Below are positions 1-8,305 of a stretch of 33,219 nucleotides of DNA, one piece after another; the first letter of the stretch is position 1, and each line of letters starts with the position of its first letter. Below the pieces are notes generated by a model that saw only the letters and a list, made by a program, of their open reading frames with translations, was not told the DNA's origin and made no database searches. This DNA is from CAIOZW01 sp049318845 (GTDB lineage: Bacteria; Acidobacteriota; Blastocatellia; RBC074): contig JBMOFH010000005.1 of assembly GCA_049318845.1 (NCBI GenBank), positions 1-33,219 of the forward strand, read 5' to 3'. Both the position numbers and the translations under genes were made by a program.

Positions 1-8
1 TCCTATTG

Positions 9-131
9 ATGGTCACTACGTGATGTGACGCTGCCTTTGACGCTGCCCTGCCCGTCTTCGGCACAAGCACGGAAGCATACATGGTGAACCGATAAACGTC
101 ACCATAGCGTGGCTCTGAGATTGGCGAGACG
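9..131 (+). pseudogene. Disrupted N-terminal coding remnant of the acyl-CoA synthetase
   Basis: Acyl-CoA synthetases of this family normally carry about 40-45 residues before the point where the downstream open frame begins. An ATG at position 9 opens a frame reading M-V-T-T, a TGA at 21-23, then CDAAFDAALPVFGTSTEAYM up to about position 83. The expected continuation (roughly DKRHHSVAL, 91-116) lies in another frame, and the original frame resumes at 117 (EIGETVRDLALGL). So one in-frame stop and two compensating single-base shifts (near 90 and near 115) separate this stretch from the intact part. This may be a true lesion or sequence error close to a contig end. The family alignment is from memory. 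Confidence 0.4.
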
Positions 132-1841
132 GTGCGCGATCTGGCGTTGGGGCTCGACGCGCTTGAAGTTGGTGAGGGAGAGCGAGTCGGGCTGCTTTCG
201 GAGAATCGTGTCGAGTGGATTTATGCCGATCTGGCAGTGGTGAATATCGGAGCGGCGGATGTACCGATCTATCCGACACATGCGCCAAAGCAGGTTTCGT
301 ACATCCTGAACGACGCGGGGGTGAAGGTACTCTTCATTTCGACGCAGGCACAGTATGAGCGGATTCGTGAAGTGCTGGTGGAGTGTCCGACTATCGGAAC
401 GATTATCTCGTTCGAGCGATTGACCGGGATTTCCGCTGGGGAAGATGGGCCGCGGGTCCTTAGCCTGGATCAATTTCGAGCGCTGGGACGGACGGTACAT
501 GAATCGGACAATGCACGTTATGAGCAGTTGCGAGGGCGTGTCGGGCCGGAGACTGTGGCGACACTAATCTACACTTCGGGGACGACAGGCGATCCGAAGG
601 GGGTCATGCTGACGCACGCCAATCTGACGAGCAATGTGCTGTTGAATTGCCGGCTTGGTGGAGTTTACGAAGACGAGGTGAGTTTCAGTTTCCTTCCGTT
701 CTCGCACATCTTCGAGCGGAACGTGATCTACATTTATCTGCATGCCGGGGCGTCGATGCACCTCGCGACATCGGTTGAGACGGTTGGGACGGAGCTGATC
801 GAGGTAAGACCGGGGTTTATGACGAGTGTGCCGCGGCTGTACGAGAAGATCTATGCGCGTGCATTGCAGAAGGCGGAGGAAGGAGGTGCGGGACTGGCAG
901 CGGTGGCTCGATGGTCGATGCGGGTCGGGGCTAAGGTGGCGAGGGTCGAGGATCGTGGTGAGAAGCCGAATCTTCTGTTGAGTCTGCAGCATGTGATCGC
1001 GGATCGGCTGGTGCTATCGAAGTGGCGCGGAGCGATGGGTGGACGGATTCGGGCGATGGTTTCGGGCGGTGCGGCGCTGGCACCGGATTTGTGTGCGACA
1101 TTCTTTGGAGCACGGCTGCCGATCTATCAGGGATATGGATTGACAGAGACCTCGCCGTCGATTTCGACCAACTATCCCGGATGTAACCGGATCGGGTCGG
1201 TCGGGCGGCCGATCCCCGGGGTTGAGGTCAGAATCGCGGAGGATGGAGAGATCCTGTGTACAGGGCCGAATGTAATGAACGGTTATTACAATAAGGAACG
1301 GGAGACGACGGAGGTGCTGACAACGGGAGAGGATGGGCGAGTCTGGTTCCACACCGGTGATATCGGGCATCTGGATGGCGATGGATTTCTGTACATCACG
1401 GATCGGAAGAAGGATTTGCTGAAGACGAGTGGAGGCAAGTATATCGCGCCGCAGCCGATGGAGAGTGCGATCAAGGGAAGTCGGTTCATCAGTCAGGTGG
1501 TAGTAATCGGAGATGGCCGAAAATTCCCGGCGGCGATCATCATCCCCAACTTCGAGGTGTTGCATAACGAGCTGGCGGAGATGGGATTGGAAGGAACGGG
1601 GCCGGCCGAGCTGATCCTGGATCGGCGGATTGTCTCATTCTTCGAAGGTGAAGTGGAGCGGCACACCGGCGACTTCAGCCAGTATGAGAAGATCAAAGCG
1701 GTCATGCTGCTCGACCGGGAGTTGACGGTGGATGGTGGCGAGATGACGCCGACGCTCAAGGTGCGGCGACGAATTGTGAACGAGAAGTTCCAGGAGCGGA
1801 TCGATCAGCTTTACGCTGAAAAAGAGGTGGGTTCAGAGTAG
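132..1841 (+). CDS. Long-chain fatty acyl-CoA synthetase (AMP-forming), N-terminus disrupted
   Basis: Activates a free fatty acid with ATP and CoA to acyl-CoA, the entry step of beta-oxidation. The adenylate-forming signatures are all present: the phosphate-binding loop YTSGTTGDPKG (residues 147-157 of this frame), YGLTETSP, HTGDIG, the hinge DRKKDLLKTSGGKYIAP and the C-terminal lysine in TPTLKVRR. The frame as given opens at a GTG without a convincing ribosome site and lacks the first 40-odd residues usual in the family. Those residues appear upstream in broken frames, with a TAG at 105-107 in this frame. The catalytic body is intact, so the family call is firm, but whether the gene makes a functional protein is uncertain. 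It is the first gene of a same-strand run with beta-oxidation enzymes, which suggests a fatty-acid substrate. Confidence 0.88.
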   Translation: MRDLALGLDALEVGEGERVGLLSENRVEWIYADLAVVNIGAADVPIYPTHAPKQVSYILNDAGVKVLFISTQAQYERIREVLVECPTIGTIISFERLTGISAGEDGPRVLSLDQFRALGRTVHESDNARYEQLRGRVGPETVATLIYTSGTTGDPKGVMLTHANLTSNVLLNCRLGGVYEDEVSFSFLPFSHIFERNVIYIYLHAGASMHLATSVETVGTELIEVRPGFMTSVPRLYEKIYARALQKAEEGGAGLAAVARWSMRVGAKVARVEDRGEKPNLLLSLQHVIADRLVLSKWRGAMGGRIRAMVSGGAALAPDLCATFFGARLPIYQGYGLTETSPSISTNYPGCNRIGSVGRPIPGVEVRIAEDGEILCTGPNVMNGYYNKERETTEVLTTGEDGRVWFHTGDIGHLDGDGFLYITDRKKDLLKTSGGKYIAPQPMESAIKGSRFISQVVVIGDGRKFPAAIIIPNFEVLHNELAEMGLEGTGPAELILDRRIVSFFEGEVERHTGDFSQYEKIKAVMLLDRELTVDGGEMTPTLKVRRRIVNEKFQERIDQLYAEKEVGSE

Positions 1842-1914
1842 TCTCCCTGCCAGCAGAAGAGAGTCAGAGATCGACGGTGAAGATAAATTTTCCAGGAGAG
1901 GTATCAGAAAACAG

Positions 1915-2619
1915 ATGACGTTGCCACTAACATTGAACATTGCCTTGACCGAGCAGCAGAGCGCAGAGGTCTGGAGTTTCCGGATGGAGGCGACAAGCGG
2001 GGAGCGGGAGAGCTTCAATGCCGGCCAGGTGGCGGTATTGGAGATCGAGGGGAGTGGGAGCGCGTATCTGGCCTTCGCCTCGGCGCCGGAGGATGAGGAG
2101 TATGAATTCCTTGTCAGGCGAAACATCTCGAACGGTTTCAATCGTGGACTCTTCTCGATGGTGGAGGAGGGGCAGTCGGGTCCGCTGACATTGCGTCAGG
2201 TGGTTGGGCGTGGGTTCCCGGTAGATGGGTACGCGGGGCACGATCTGGTGATGGTGGCGATGGGGACAGGGCTTGCACCGTTGCGATCGACGTTGCGCCA
2301 CGTCTTCAGGAAGCGCGAAGATTATGGGCGGCTGGTTGTGCTTTATGGCGCGCGGCAGGTTGGAGATTTCTGTTATGAGACGGAGATGGCAACGGAGTGG
2401 GCGGCGCAGGGGGTCGAGTTGCGGCAGGTATTGAGCCGGCCGGAAGCGGGTGAATGGAGTGGGCCGACCGGCTATGTCCAGAGCCTGCTCGACAATCTTG
2501 TGCCGACGCTGAACAATCCGCTGGCGTTGATCTGCGGGTCGCTGGAGATGATGGAGCAGACGCGGACGAGGCTTGGCGAGCTTGGATTTTCAACGGATAA
2601 GATTCTGACCAATTATTGA
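1915..2619 (+). CDS. Ferredoxin-reductase-like FAD/NAD(P)-binding protein, degenerate flavin motif
   Basis: A 234-residue protein with the two-domain layout of the ferredoxin-NADP reductase superfamily: a beta-barrel half (about 1-105) and a nucleotide-binding half opening with GTGLAPLRS (117-125), followed by VVLYGAR and a C-terminal LICGSLEMM. Two usual features are changed. The flavin-binding RxYS segment is replaced by AYLAFASAP (50-58), and the CGP motif reads CGS (207-209). There is no C-terminal cysteine cluster, so it is not a PyrK-type subunit. The layout recalls the poorly studied pKIWI502-like branch (from memory). It lies 73 nt after the acyl-CoA synthetase and 49 nt before the hydroxyacyl-CoA dehydrogenase, so a redox role in beta-oxidation is plausible but unproven. 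The ATG at 1915 follows GGAGAG (1895-1900) at a rather long spacing. Confidence 0.75.
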   Translation: MTLPLTLNIALTEQQSAEVWSFRMEATSGERESFNAGQVAVLEIEGSGSAYLAFASAPEDEEYEFLVRRNISNGFNRGLFSMVEEGQSGPLTLRQVVGRGFPVDGYAGHDLVMVAMGTGLAPLRSTLRHVFRKREDYGRLVVLYGARQVGDFCYETEMATEWAAQGVELRQVLSRPEAGEWSGPTGYVQSLLDNLVPTLNNPLALICGSLEMMEQTRTRLGELGFSTDKILTNY

Positions 2620-2668
2620 GCGGGCTGTTTTTGAGATGTGAGATCGACATTTGAGGGAGGGGATGGCT

Positions 2669-5059
2669 ATGCAGATCAGAAAGACGGCGGTGCTTGGTTC
2701 GGGTGTCATGGGGGCGCAGATTGCGGCGCATCTGGCGAATGCCGGATTTCCCTGCCTGCTGTTGGACGTGGCGCCGCGCGAATTGAAGCCGGAGGAGACT
2801 GCGAAGGGGTTGACGCTCGAATCGCGGCAGGTGCGGAACCGGATCGTTCAGGCGGGCTATGATGCGGCGGTGAAGTCGAAACCGGCGGCGTTCTTTACTC
2901 CGGAAGTGGCGCGGATGGTGACGATCGGCAATTTCGAGGATGACCTGGGAAAGTTGAAGGATTGCGACTGGATCATCGAGGCGGTGATCGAGAATCTGGC
3001 AATCAAGCAGGGGCTCTTTGCGCGCGTCGAGGCGAATGTCGGGCCGACGGCGATCGTCAGTTCGAACACCTCAGGAATTCCGATCGGATCGCTGGTCGAG
3101 GGGCGCGGGGAGAACTTTCGGAAGCGATTTCTGGGAACGCACTTCTTCAATCCGCCGCGGTATATGTATCTGCTGGAGATGATCAGCGGCGTGGAGACCG
3201 ATCCGGAGGTGGTCAGCTTCATCGCAGATTTCTGTGACCGCTATCTTGGCAAGGGGATCGTCACGGCCAAGGATACGCCAAACTTCATTGCCAACCGTGT
3301 CGGGACATTTGCGATGGTCGACACGTTGCAGGAGATGATCGCGCGTGGCTATACGCCGGAAGAGATCGACGCGATTACAGGGCCGGTGATCGGACGTGCC
3401 AAGAGCGCGTCATTCCGGACGCTCGACGTCGTCGGGCTCGACACTTTCGCGCACGTCTCGCGGAACCTTTATGACGCGGTACCGGACGACGAGAAGCGCG
3501 AAAGTTTCAGGCTGCCGGAGGTGATCGACCGGATGCTCGAGAAGGGGCTGCTCGGAAGCAAGACGAAGCAGGGCTTTTTCAAGAAGGTCGGGAACGAGAT
3601 CAGAACGCTCGATTTCGAAACGCTCGAATATCGGGAGCGGCAGAAGCCACGCTTCGCCTCTGTCGATGAGGCGCGGCAGCAGGAGGACCTGCCGTCACGG
3701 CTGCGGACCATGGTCTATGCGAAAGATCGTGCCGGTGAGTTTTTGTGGCGGGCGATGTGTGAGGAGCTCAATTATGCCGCAAACCGAATTCCGGAGATCG
3801 CGGAGACGGTGGTCGAGGTCGACAACGCGATGAAGTGGGGATTTGGGCGCGAGATCGGGCCGTTCGAGGTCTGGGACGCGATCGGAGTCGAAAAATCGGT
3901 CGAAAGGATGAAGGCAGAGGGAAGGCCGGTCGCGGCAAAGGTTGCGGAGATGCTGGCGGTGGGAGTGACAAGCTTCTACCGGACAGAGAATGGTCTCCCC
4001 CATTTTTATGATTTCGCGGGTGGGAGCTACCAGCCGGTTCCGGTGCCGGCGGGGATCACGATTCTGAAGTCATTGAAGGATCAGAGCCGTGTGATCAGGA
4101 AGAATAGCGGGGCAAGCCTGATCGACCTTGGTGATGGGGTAGCCTGCGTCGAGTTCCATTCAAAGATGAACGCCCTTGGGCAGGATCAGATCGGGATGAT
4201 CCAGACGGCGTTGAAGGAGGTCGAGAAGAACTTTGTCGGGCTGGTGATTGGAAACCAGGGTGACAATTTCTCTGCCGGTGCCAACATCATGATGATTCTG
4301 ATGGCGGCACAGGAGGGGGAATGGGAAGAGTTGGAGCTGAGTGTGCGTCAGTTTCAGAACATGACGATGAGTCTGCGCTATTCGCCGAAGCCGGTGGTAG
4401 TCGCGCCGCATCACCTGACACTTGGTGGCGGGTGTGAGATGACAATGCATGCGGATCGCGCGGTCGCCGCGGCGGAGACCTGGATTGGGCTGGTCGAAGC
4501 GGGGGTTGGGCTGATTCCTGGTGGTGGCGGAACGAAGGAGATTGCGCTGCGGGCCTCGGATATCGCTGACACAGTACCTGGTGCCGATCATTTCGAGGCA
4601 CTGCGAAAGCTGTTCGAGTTGCCGGCAATGGCCAGGGTCTCTTCGAGTGGGGCGGAGGCGAAGAAGCTTGGTTACATGCGTCCATCCGATCGGATCGTTA
4701 TGAATGACCGGCGGGTGATTGCGGAGGCCAAGAGGGCGGTGCTCAATCTGGTGAGCGAGGGTTACGTTCAGCCTTTGATGCGCGAGGAGATCCTGGTGGC
4801 GGGTGAGCCGGGACTGAGCCGTTTCAGGACGGGGATTCACATGATGCGGCGTGCCGATTACATTTCGGATCACGACGCATTGATCGGCCTGAAGATTGCG
4901 GAGGTATTGTGTGGCGGAAAGATTTCACGCCCGCAGCGAGTCTCGGAGCAGTATCTGCTCGATATCGAGCGGGAAGCATTTGTCAGCCTCTGCGGTACGA
5001 AGGCGACGCAGGAACGGATCGCGCACATGCTGAAGACGGGTAAGCCGTTGCGCAACTGA
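2669..5059 (+). CDS. 3-hydroxyacyl-CoA dehydrogenase / enoyl-CoA hydratase fusion (FadN-like)
   Basis: A bifunctional beta-oxidation enzyme that hydrates 2-enoyl-CoA and oxidises 3-hydroxyacyl-CoA with NAD. Domain order is dehydrogenase first, hydratase last, as in FadN of Bacillus and opposite to E. coli FadB. The N-terminal Rossmann loop is GSGVMG (residues 10-15). The dehydrogenase catalytic pair is visible as H158 in GTHFFNPPRY and E170 in LLEMI. The C-terminal crotonase part has the oxyanion segment NFSAGAN (about 531-540), and both expected glutamates are kept, in GGGCEM and GLVEAGVGLIPGGGG. The frame is open from a TTG at 2651, but the SD run GAGGGAGGGG (2653-2662) fits ATG 2669 best and gives the family-typical N-terminus MQIRKTAVLGSG. 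ATG 2663 is an alternative. About 796 residues. Confidence 0.95.
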   Translation: MQIRKTAVLGSGVMGAQIAAHLANAGFPCLLLDVAPRELKPEETAKGLTLESRQVRNRIVQAGYDAAVKSKPAAFFTPEVARMVTIGNFEDDLGKLKDCDWIIEAVIENLAIKQGLFARVEANVGPTAIVSSNTSGIPIGSLVEGRGENFRKRFLGTHFFNPPRYMYLLEMISGVETDPEVVSFIADFCDRYLGKGIVTAKDTPNFIANRVGTFAMVDTLQEMIARGYTPEEIDAITGPVIGRAKSASFRTLDVVGLDTFAHVSRNLYDAVPDDEKRESFRLPEVIDRMLEKGLLGSKTKQGFFKKVGNEIRTLDFETLEYRERQKPRFASVDEARQQEDLPSRLRTMVYAKDRAGEFLWRAMCEELNYAANRIPEIAETVVEVDNAMKWGFGREIGPFEVWDAIGVEKSVERMKAEGRPVAAKVAEMLAVGVTSFYRTENGLPHFYDFAGGSYQPVPVPAGITILKSLKDQSRVIRKNSGASLIDLGDGVACVEFHSKMNALGQDQIGMIQTALKEVEKNFVGLVIGNQGDNFSAGANIMMILMAAQEGEWEELELSVRQFQNMTMSLRYSPKPVVVAPHHLTLGGGCEMTMHADRAVAAAETWIGLVEAGVGLIPGGGGTKEIALRASDIADTVPGADHFEALRKLFELPAMARVSSSGAEAKKLGYMRPSDRIVMNDRRVIAEAKRAVLNLVSEGYVQPLMREEILVAGEPGLSRFRTGIHMMRRADYISDHDALIGLKIAEVLCGGKISRPQRVSEQYLLDIEREAFVSLCGTKATQERIAHMLKTGKPLRN

Positions 5060-5132
5060 TCGGCCGATTTCGGGAGAACGGGCGAGTGTGGAGTGGTCAA
5101 CAGAATGGGCAGTCAGGACAAGGAGGGAAAGA

Positions 5133-6326
5133 ATGCGTGAAGCGGTAATCGTCAGAGCGTTACGCACGGGCGGAGGCAAGGCACCGCGCGGCACATTGAA
5201 GGATTTCCGGTCAGATGACATGGCGGCGGCGGTGATCAGGGAGTTATTGGCCAGGACACCCTCGCTCGATCCGGCGGAGGTCGACGATGTGGTGATTGGT
5301 TGCGCGACACCGGAGGCGCAGCAGGGGATGAACATGGCGCGGCAGATCGTGTTTCTGTCCGGGTTACCGATCACGACCTCTGCCATGACGATCAATCGTT
5401 ACTGCTCATCGGGCTTGCAGGCGATCGCCAACGCGGCAGAGCAGATCATGTGCGGTTACGCGGAGGTTGCGATCGGTGGTGGAGCGGAGTCGATGTCGAT
5501 GTTGCCGATGGGCGGCTACAATGTCTCACCAAACACGACGCTGGTCGCGAATCACGCCGACACCTATTTGAACATGGGGTTGACGGCGGAGAACCTGGTG
5601 GAGCGCTACGGCATCAGCCGCGCGGAGGCGGACAGCTTCGCGGTCGAATCGCACCGCAAGGCGGCGGCGGCGCAGGATGCGGGCCACTTCCGGGAAGAGA
5701 TCGTTCCGCTGATGGTCGTCAATCGTGACCTCGAGTATGACGAAAAAGGGCGCGGGCGAGTCAGAACGGTCGAGACAGTATTCGCGACCGACGAGGGGGT
5801 GCGCCGTGACACGACGCTGGAGGGATTGGCGCGGCTGCGCCCGGTATTCAGGCAGAATGGGACGGTGACGGCCGGAAACTCCTCGCAGATGACGGACGGG
5901 GCAGCGGCGGCGCTGGTAATGTCGCGGGAGAGGGCGACGGCGCTCGGCCTGCAGCCGATGGCGCGGTTTGTGGCCTATGCGACAGGCGGTGTCGCGCCGG
6001 AGGAGATGGGGATCGGTCCGATCGTCGCGATTCCGAAAGCCCTCAAAATCGCCGGTCTGACGATCGACGATATCGACCTGATCGAGCTGAACGAAGCCTT
6101 CGCCGCCCAGGCACTCTCGGTAATCAAAGTCCTCGGTCTTGATCCGGCAAAGGTCAATGTCAACGGCGGCGCACTCGCGCTCGGCCATCCACTTGGATGT
6201 ACCGGGGCGAAACTGACCGCGACGTTGCTTCACGAAATGCCGCGTCGCCGCGCGCGCTACGGCATTGTCACCATGTGCATCGGCGGCGGAATGGGCGCTG
6301 CCGGTATCTTCGAAAATCTGATCTGA
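5133..6326 (+). CDS. Acetyl-CoA C-acyltransferase (thiolase), beta-oxidation type
   Basis: Cleaves 3-ketoacyl-CoA with CoA to acetyl-CoA and a shortened acyl-CoA. The nucleophilic cysteine is C91 in NRYCSSGLQA. Further signatures are GGAESMSM, NEAFAAQAL, the catalytic histidine H352 in GHPLGCTG and the proton-transfer cysteine C382 in MCIGGGMG. Length, about 397 residues, is normal. The start is set by a perfect AGGAGG (5121-5126) six bases before ATG 5133; an upstream GTG in the same frame has no such site. It follows the FadN-like gene after 73 nt, as in fadN-fadA-fadE operons, so the degradative role is favoured over acetoacetyl-CoA synthesis. Confidence 0.95.
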   Translation: MREAVIVRALRTGGGKAPRGTLKDFRSDDMAAAVIRELLARTPSLDPAEVDDVVIGCATPEAQQGMNMARQIVFLSGLPITTSAMTINRYCSSGLQAIANAAEQIMCGYAEVAIGGGAESMSMLPMGGYNVSPNTTLVANHADTYLNMGLTAENLVERYGISRAEADSFAVESHRKAAAAQDAGHFREEIVPLMVVNRDLEYDEKGRGRVRTVETVFATDEGVRRDTTLEGLARLRPVFRQNGTVTAGNSSQMTDGAAAALVMSRERATALGLQPMARFVAYATGGVAPEEMGIGPIVAIPKALKIAGLTIDDIDLIELNEAFAAQALSVIKVLGLDPAKVNVNGGALALGHPLGCTGAKLTATLLHEMPRRRARYGIVTMCIGGGMGAAGIFENLI

Positions 6327-6343
6327 TTCGGAAAGGAACTGTC

Positions 6344-8116
6344 ATGGAAAAAGAGGTTTTAAAAGGTGGTGGATTTCTCCTTCAGGAGAGTGTTCCGGCG
6401 CAGATCTTCTCGCCAGAGGATTTCACGGAAGAGCAGGTGATGATCGCCCAGACGACGACAGAGTTCATGGATCAGGAGGTGATCCCGAACCACGAGCGGC
6501 TCGAGCAGAAAGATTACGAGCTGCAGCGGGCACTGATCAAACAGGCGGCCGATCTTGGCCTGATCAATGCCGCCATTCCGGAGGAGTATGGCGGGCTGGC
6601 GCTCGATCACGTCTCGCAGATGCTGATTGCAGAGTTTGTATCGGGGCAGGCTTCGTTTGCGACCGGATTCGGAGCGACGAGCAGCATCGGACTGCTGCCG
6701 ATCGTCTTCTTCGGCACTCCGGCGCAGAAGGCGAAATACCTGCCAAAGATTGGATCTGGTGAGTGGATCGGCGCCTACTGCCTGAGCGAATCGTCGGCCG
6801 GATCGGACGCGCTCAACGCGAAGATGACCGCGCGGCTGAGCGAGGACGGCCAGCACTGGGTGCTGAATGGGGAGAAGATGTGGATCACCAACGGCGGCTT
6901 TGCCGACGTCTACATCGTCTTTGCAAAAGTCGATGGCGAGCACTTCTCCGGCTTCATCGTCGAGCGCAATGATCCCGGATTCAGCAACGGCAACGAAGAG
7001 CATAAGCTGGGGCAGCGTGGCTCATCGACGACGCCAATTCCGCTCATCGATTGCCGTATTCCAAAGGATCGGCTGCTCGGTGAGATCGGCAAGGGGCATC
7101 ACATCGCCTTCAACACGCTCAATTTTGGCCGGATCAAGATGGGTGCCGCCGCAATTGGCGGGGCGAAGCGTGCGCTTGGACAGTCGGCGAAATACGCGGC
7201 GCAGCGTCAGCAGTTCAAGCGGCCGATCTCGTCCTTTGGTGCGATCAAATACAAGCTGGCCGAGATGGCGACAAAGATATATGCCTGTGAATCGGCAGTC
7301 TATCGAACGGCCGGAATGATCGAGGCCCGCGAGGAGACGATCGACAAGGGTGATCCGGCAGAGATACTCAAGGCGGTCGAGGAGTACGCGATCGAATGCG
7401 CCATGCTCAAGGTCGCCGGCACGGAGACACTATTCTACGTTGCAGACGAGAATGTACAGATCCACGGCGGCAACGGCTTCACCGAAGACTATCCGGCGGA
7501 GGGCATTTATCGTGATTGCCGTGTCAACCGGATCTATGAGGGAACGAACGAGATCAATCGACTGCTGATTACGGGGCAATTGGTGAAGCGTGCGTTGAAG
7601 GGTGGACTGCCACTCTTCGGTGCGGCGATGAAGTTGCAGGAGGAGCTGCTTGCCGGGCCGTCGTTCGAAATCGACGATGACGACACACCGCTGGCCCGGG
7701 AGCGAAAGCTGGCATCAAATGCAAAGAAGGTCGCGCTGATGCTGATTGGTACCGCGGCGCAGAAGTTTCGGGAGAACCTGGCCGAGCAGCAGATGGTCCT
7801 CGGCTGGACGGCCGACGTGATCATCGAGACCTTTCTGATGGACAGCACGATCGGGCGGACGTCGAAGTTGATTGCGCGTGATGGTGAGGCCAGGCATCAG
7901 ACAGCGATCGAGGCGACACGCCTCTTTACGCACGATGCGGTCGATCGAATCGAGATCGGCGGTCGTAACGCCCTCGCGGCGATTGCAGAGGGCGACGAGC
8001 TGCGAATGCTCCTCGCCGCGCTGAAGCGCTTCACCAGGCAGGATCCGCTCAATACCGCCGCGATCCGCGAACGGATTGCCGACAAGGTTGTAGCTGACGG
8101 CGGCTACGCGTTCTGA
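6344..8116 (+). CDS. Acyl-CoA dehydrogenase (FadE/YusJ-like, extended C-terminus)
   Basis: An FAD enzyme that introduces the 2,3 double bond into acyl-CoA and passes electrons to an electron-transfer flavoprotein, which is not encoded in this window. Visible are the flavin-contact segments AYCLSES and MWITNGG and the C-terminal signature IYEGTNEINR. Its glutamate (E399) sits at the catalytic-base position of medium- and very-long-chain dehydrogenases. About 590 residues, longer than the 380 or so of simple family members because of a roughly 180-residue extra C-terminal helical region, as in very-long-chain and FadN-operon enzymes. ATG 6344 has AAGGA (6333-6337) in front. It begins 17 nt after the thiolase stop and is the last gene of the operon. 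Confidence 0.94.
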   Translation: MEKEVLKGGGFLLQESVPAQIFSPEDFTEEQVMIAQTTTEFMDQEVIPNHERLEQKDYELQRALIKQAADLGLINAAIPEEYGGLALDHVSQMLIAEFVSGQASFATGFGATSSIGLLPIVFFGTPAQKAKYLPKIGSGEWIGAYCLSESSAGSDALNAKMTARLSEDGQHWVLNGEKMWITNGGFADVYIVFAKVDGEHFSGFIVERNDPGFSNGNEEHKLGQRGSSTTPIPLIDCRIPKDRLLGEIGKGHHIAFNTLNFGRIKMGAAAIGGAKRALGQSAKYAAQRQQFKRPISSFGAIKYKLAEMATKIYACESAVYRTAGMIEAREETIDKGDPAEILKAVEEYAIECAMLKVAGTETLFYVADENVQIHGGNGFTEDYPAEGIYRDCRVNRIYEGTNEINRLLITGQLVKRALKGGLPLFGAAMKLQEELLAGPSFEIDDDDTPLARERKLASNAKKVALMLIGTAAQKFRENLAEQQMVLGWTADVIIETFLMDSTIGRTSKLIARDGEARHQTAIEATRLFTHDAVDRIEIGGRNALAAIAEGDELRMLLAALKRFTRQDPLNTAAIRERIADKVVADGGYAF

Positions 8117-8133
8117 TTGCCTCGGATGGCCCC

Positions 8134-8181
8134 TTTCGATGGGATCGGCGTGACCATCGTGACGACCGATCCCGTTCGAAA
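8134..8181 (+). terminator. Hairpin after the beta-oxidation operon
   Basis: TTTCGATGGGATCGG (8134-8148) pairs with CCGATCCCGTTCGAAA (8166-8181), with one bulge and one mismatch and a 17-base loop. It lies 18 nt after the acyl-CoA dehydrogenase stop. A proper uridine tract is missing on the plus side (AATTTCGTT follows), so termination is inferred from position and stem strength. Confidence 0.45.
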
Positions 8182-8305
8182 AATTTCGTTCTGCCGGGGT
8201 ATTACGGCATAATGCACCGGCTACTTCGCCCAGACCGTGTTTTTTACCGTGGGGTTTGTTTACCGTTGGGACCGTTGGCGGTTCAGATAGAATATCAGAT
8301 TCCAA

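Noticed and set aside
5058..5067. ATCGGCCGAT palindrome after the FadN-like gene as an operator or terminator
   Set aside because: A short perfect palindrome without loop or U run, overlapping the stop codon; likely chance.
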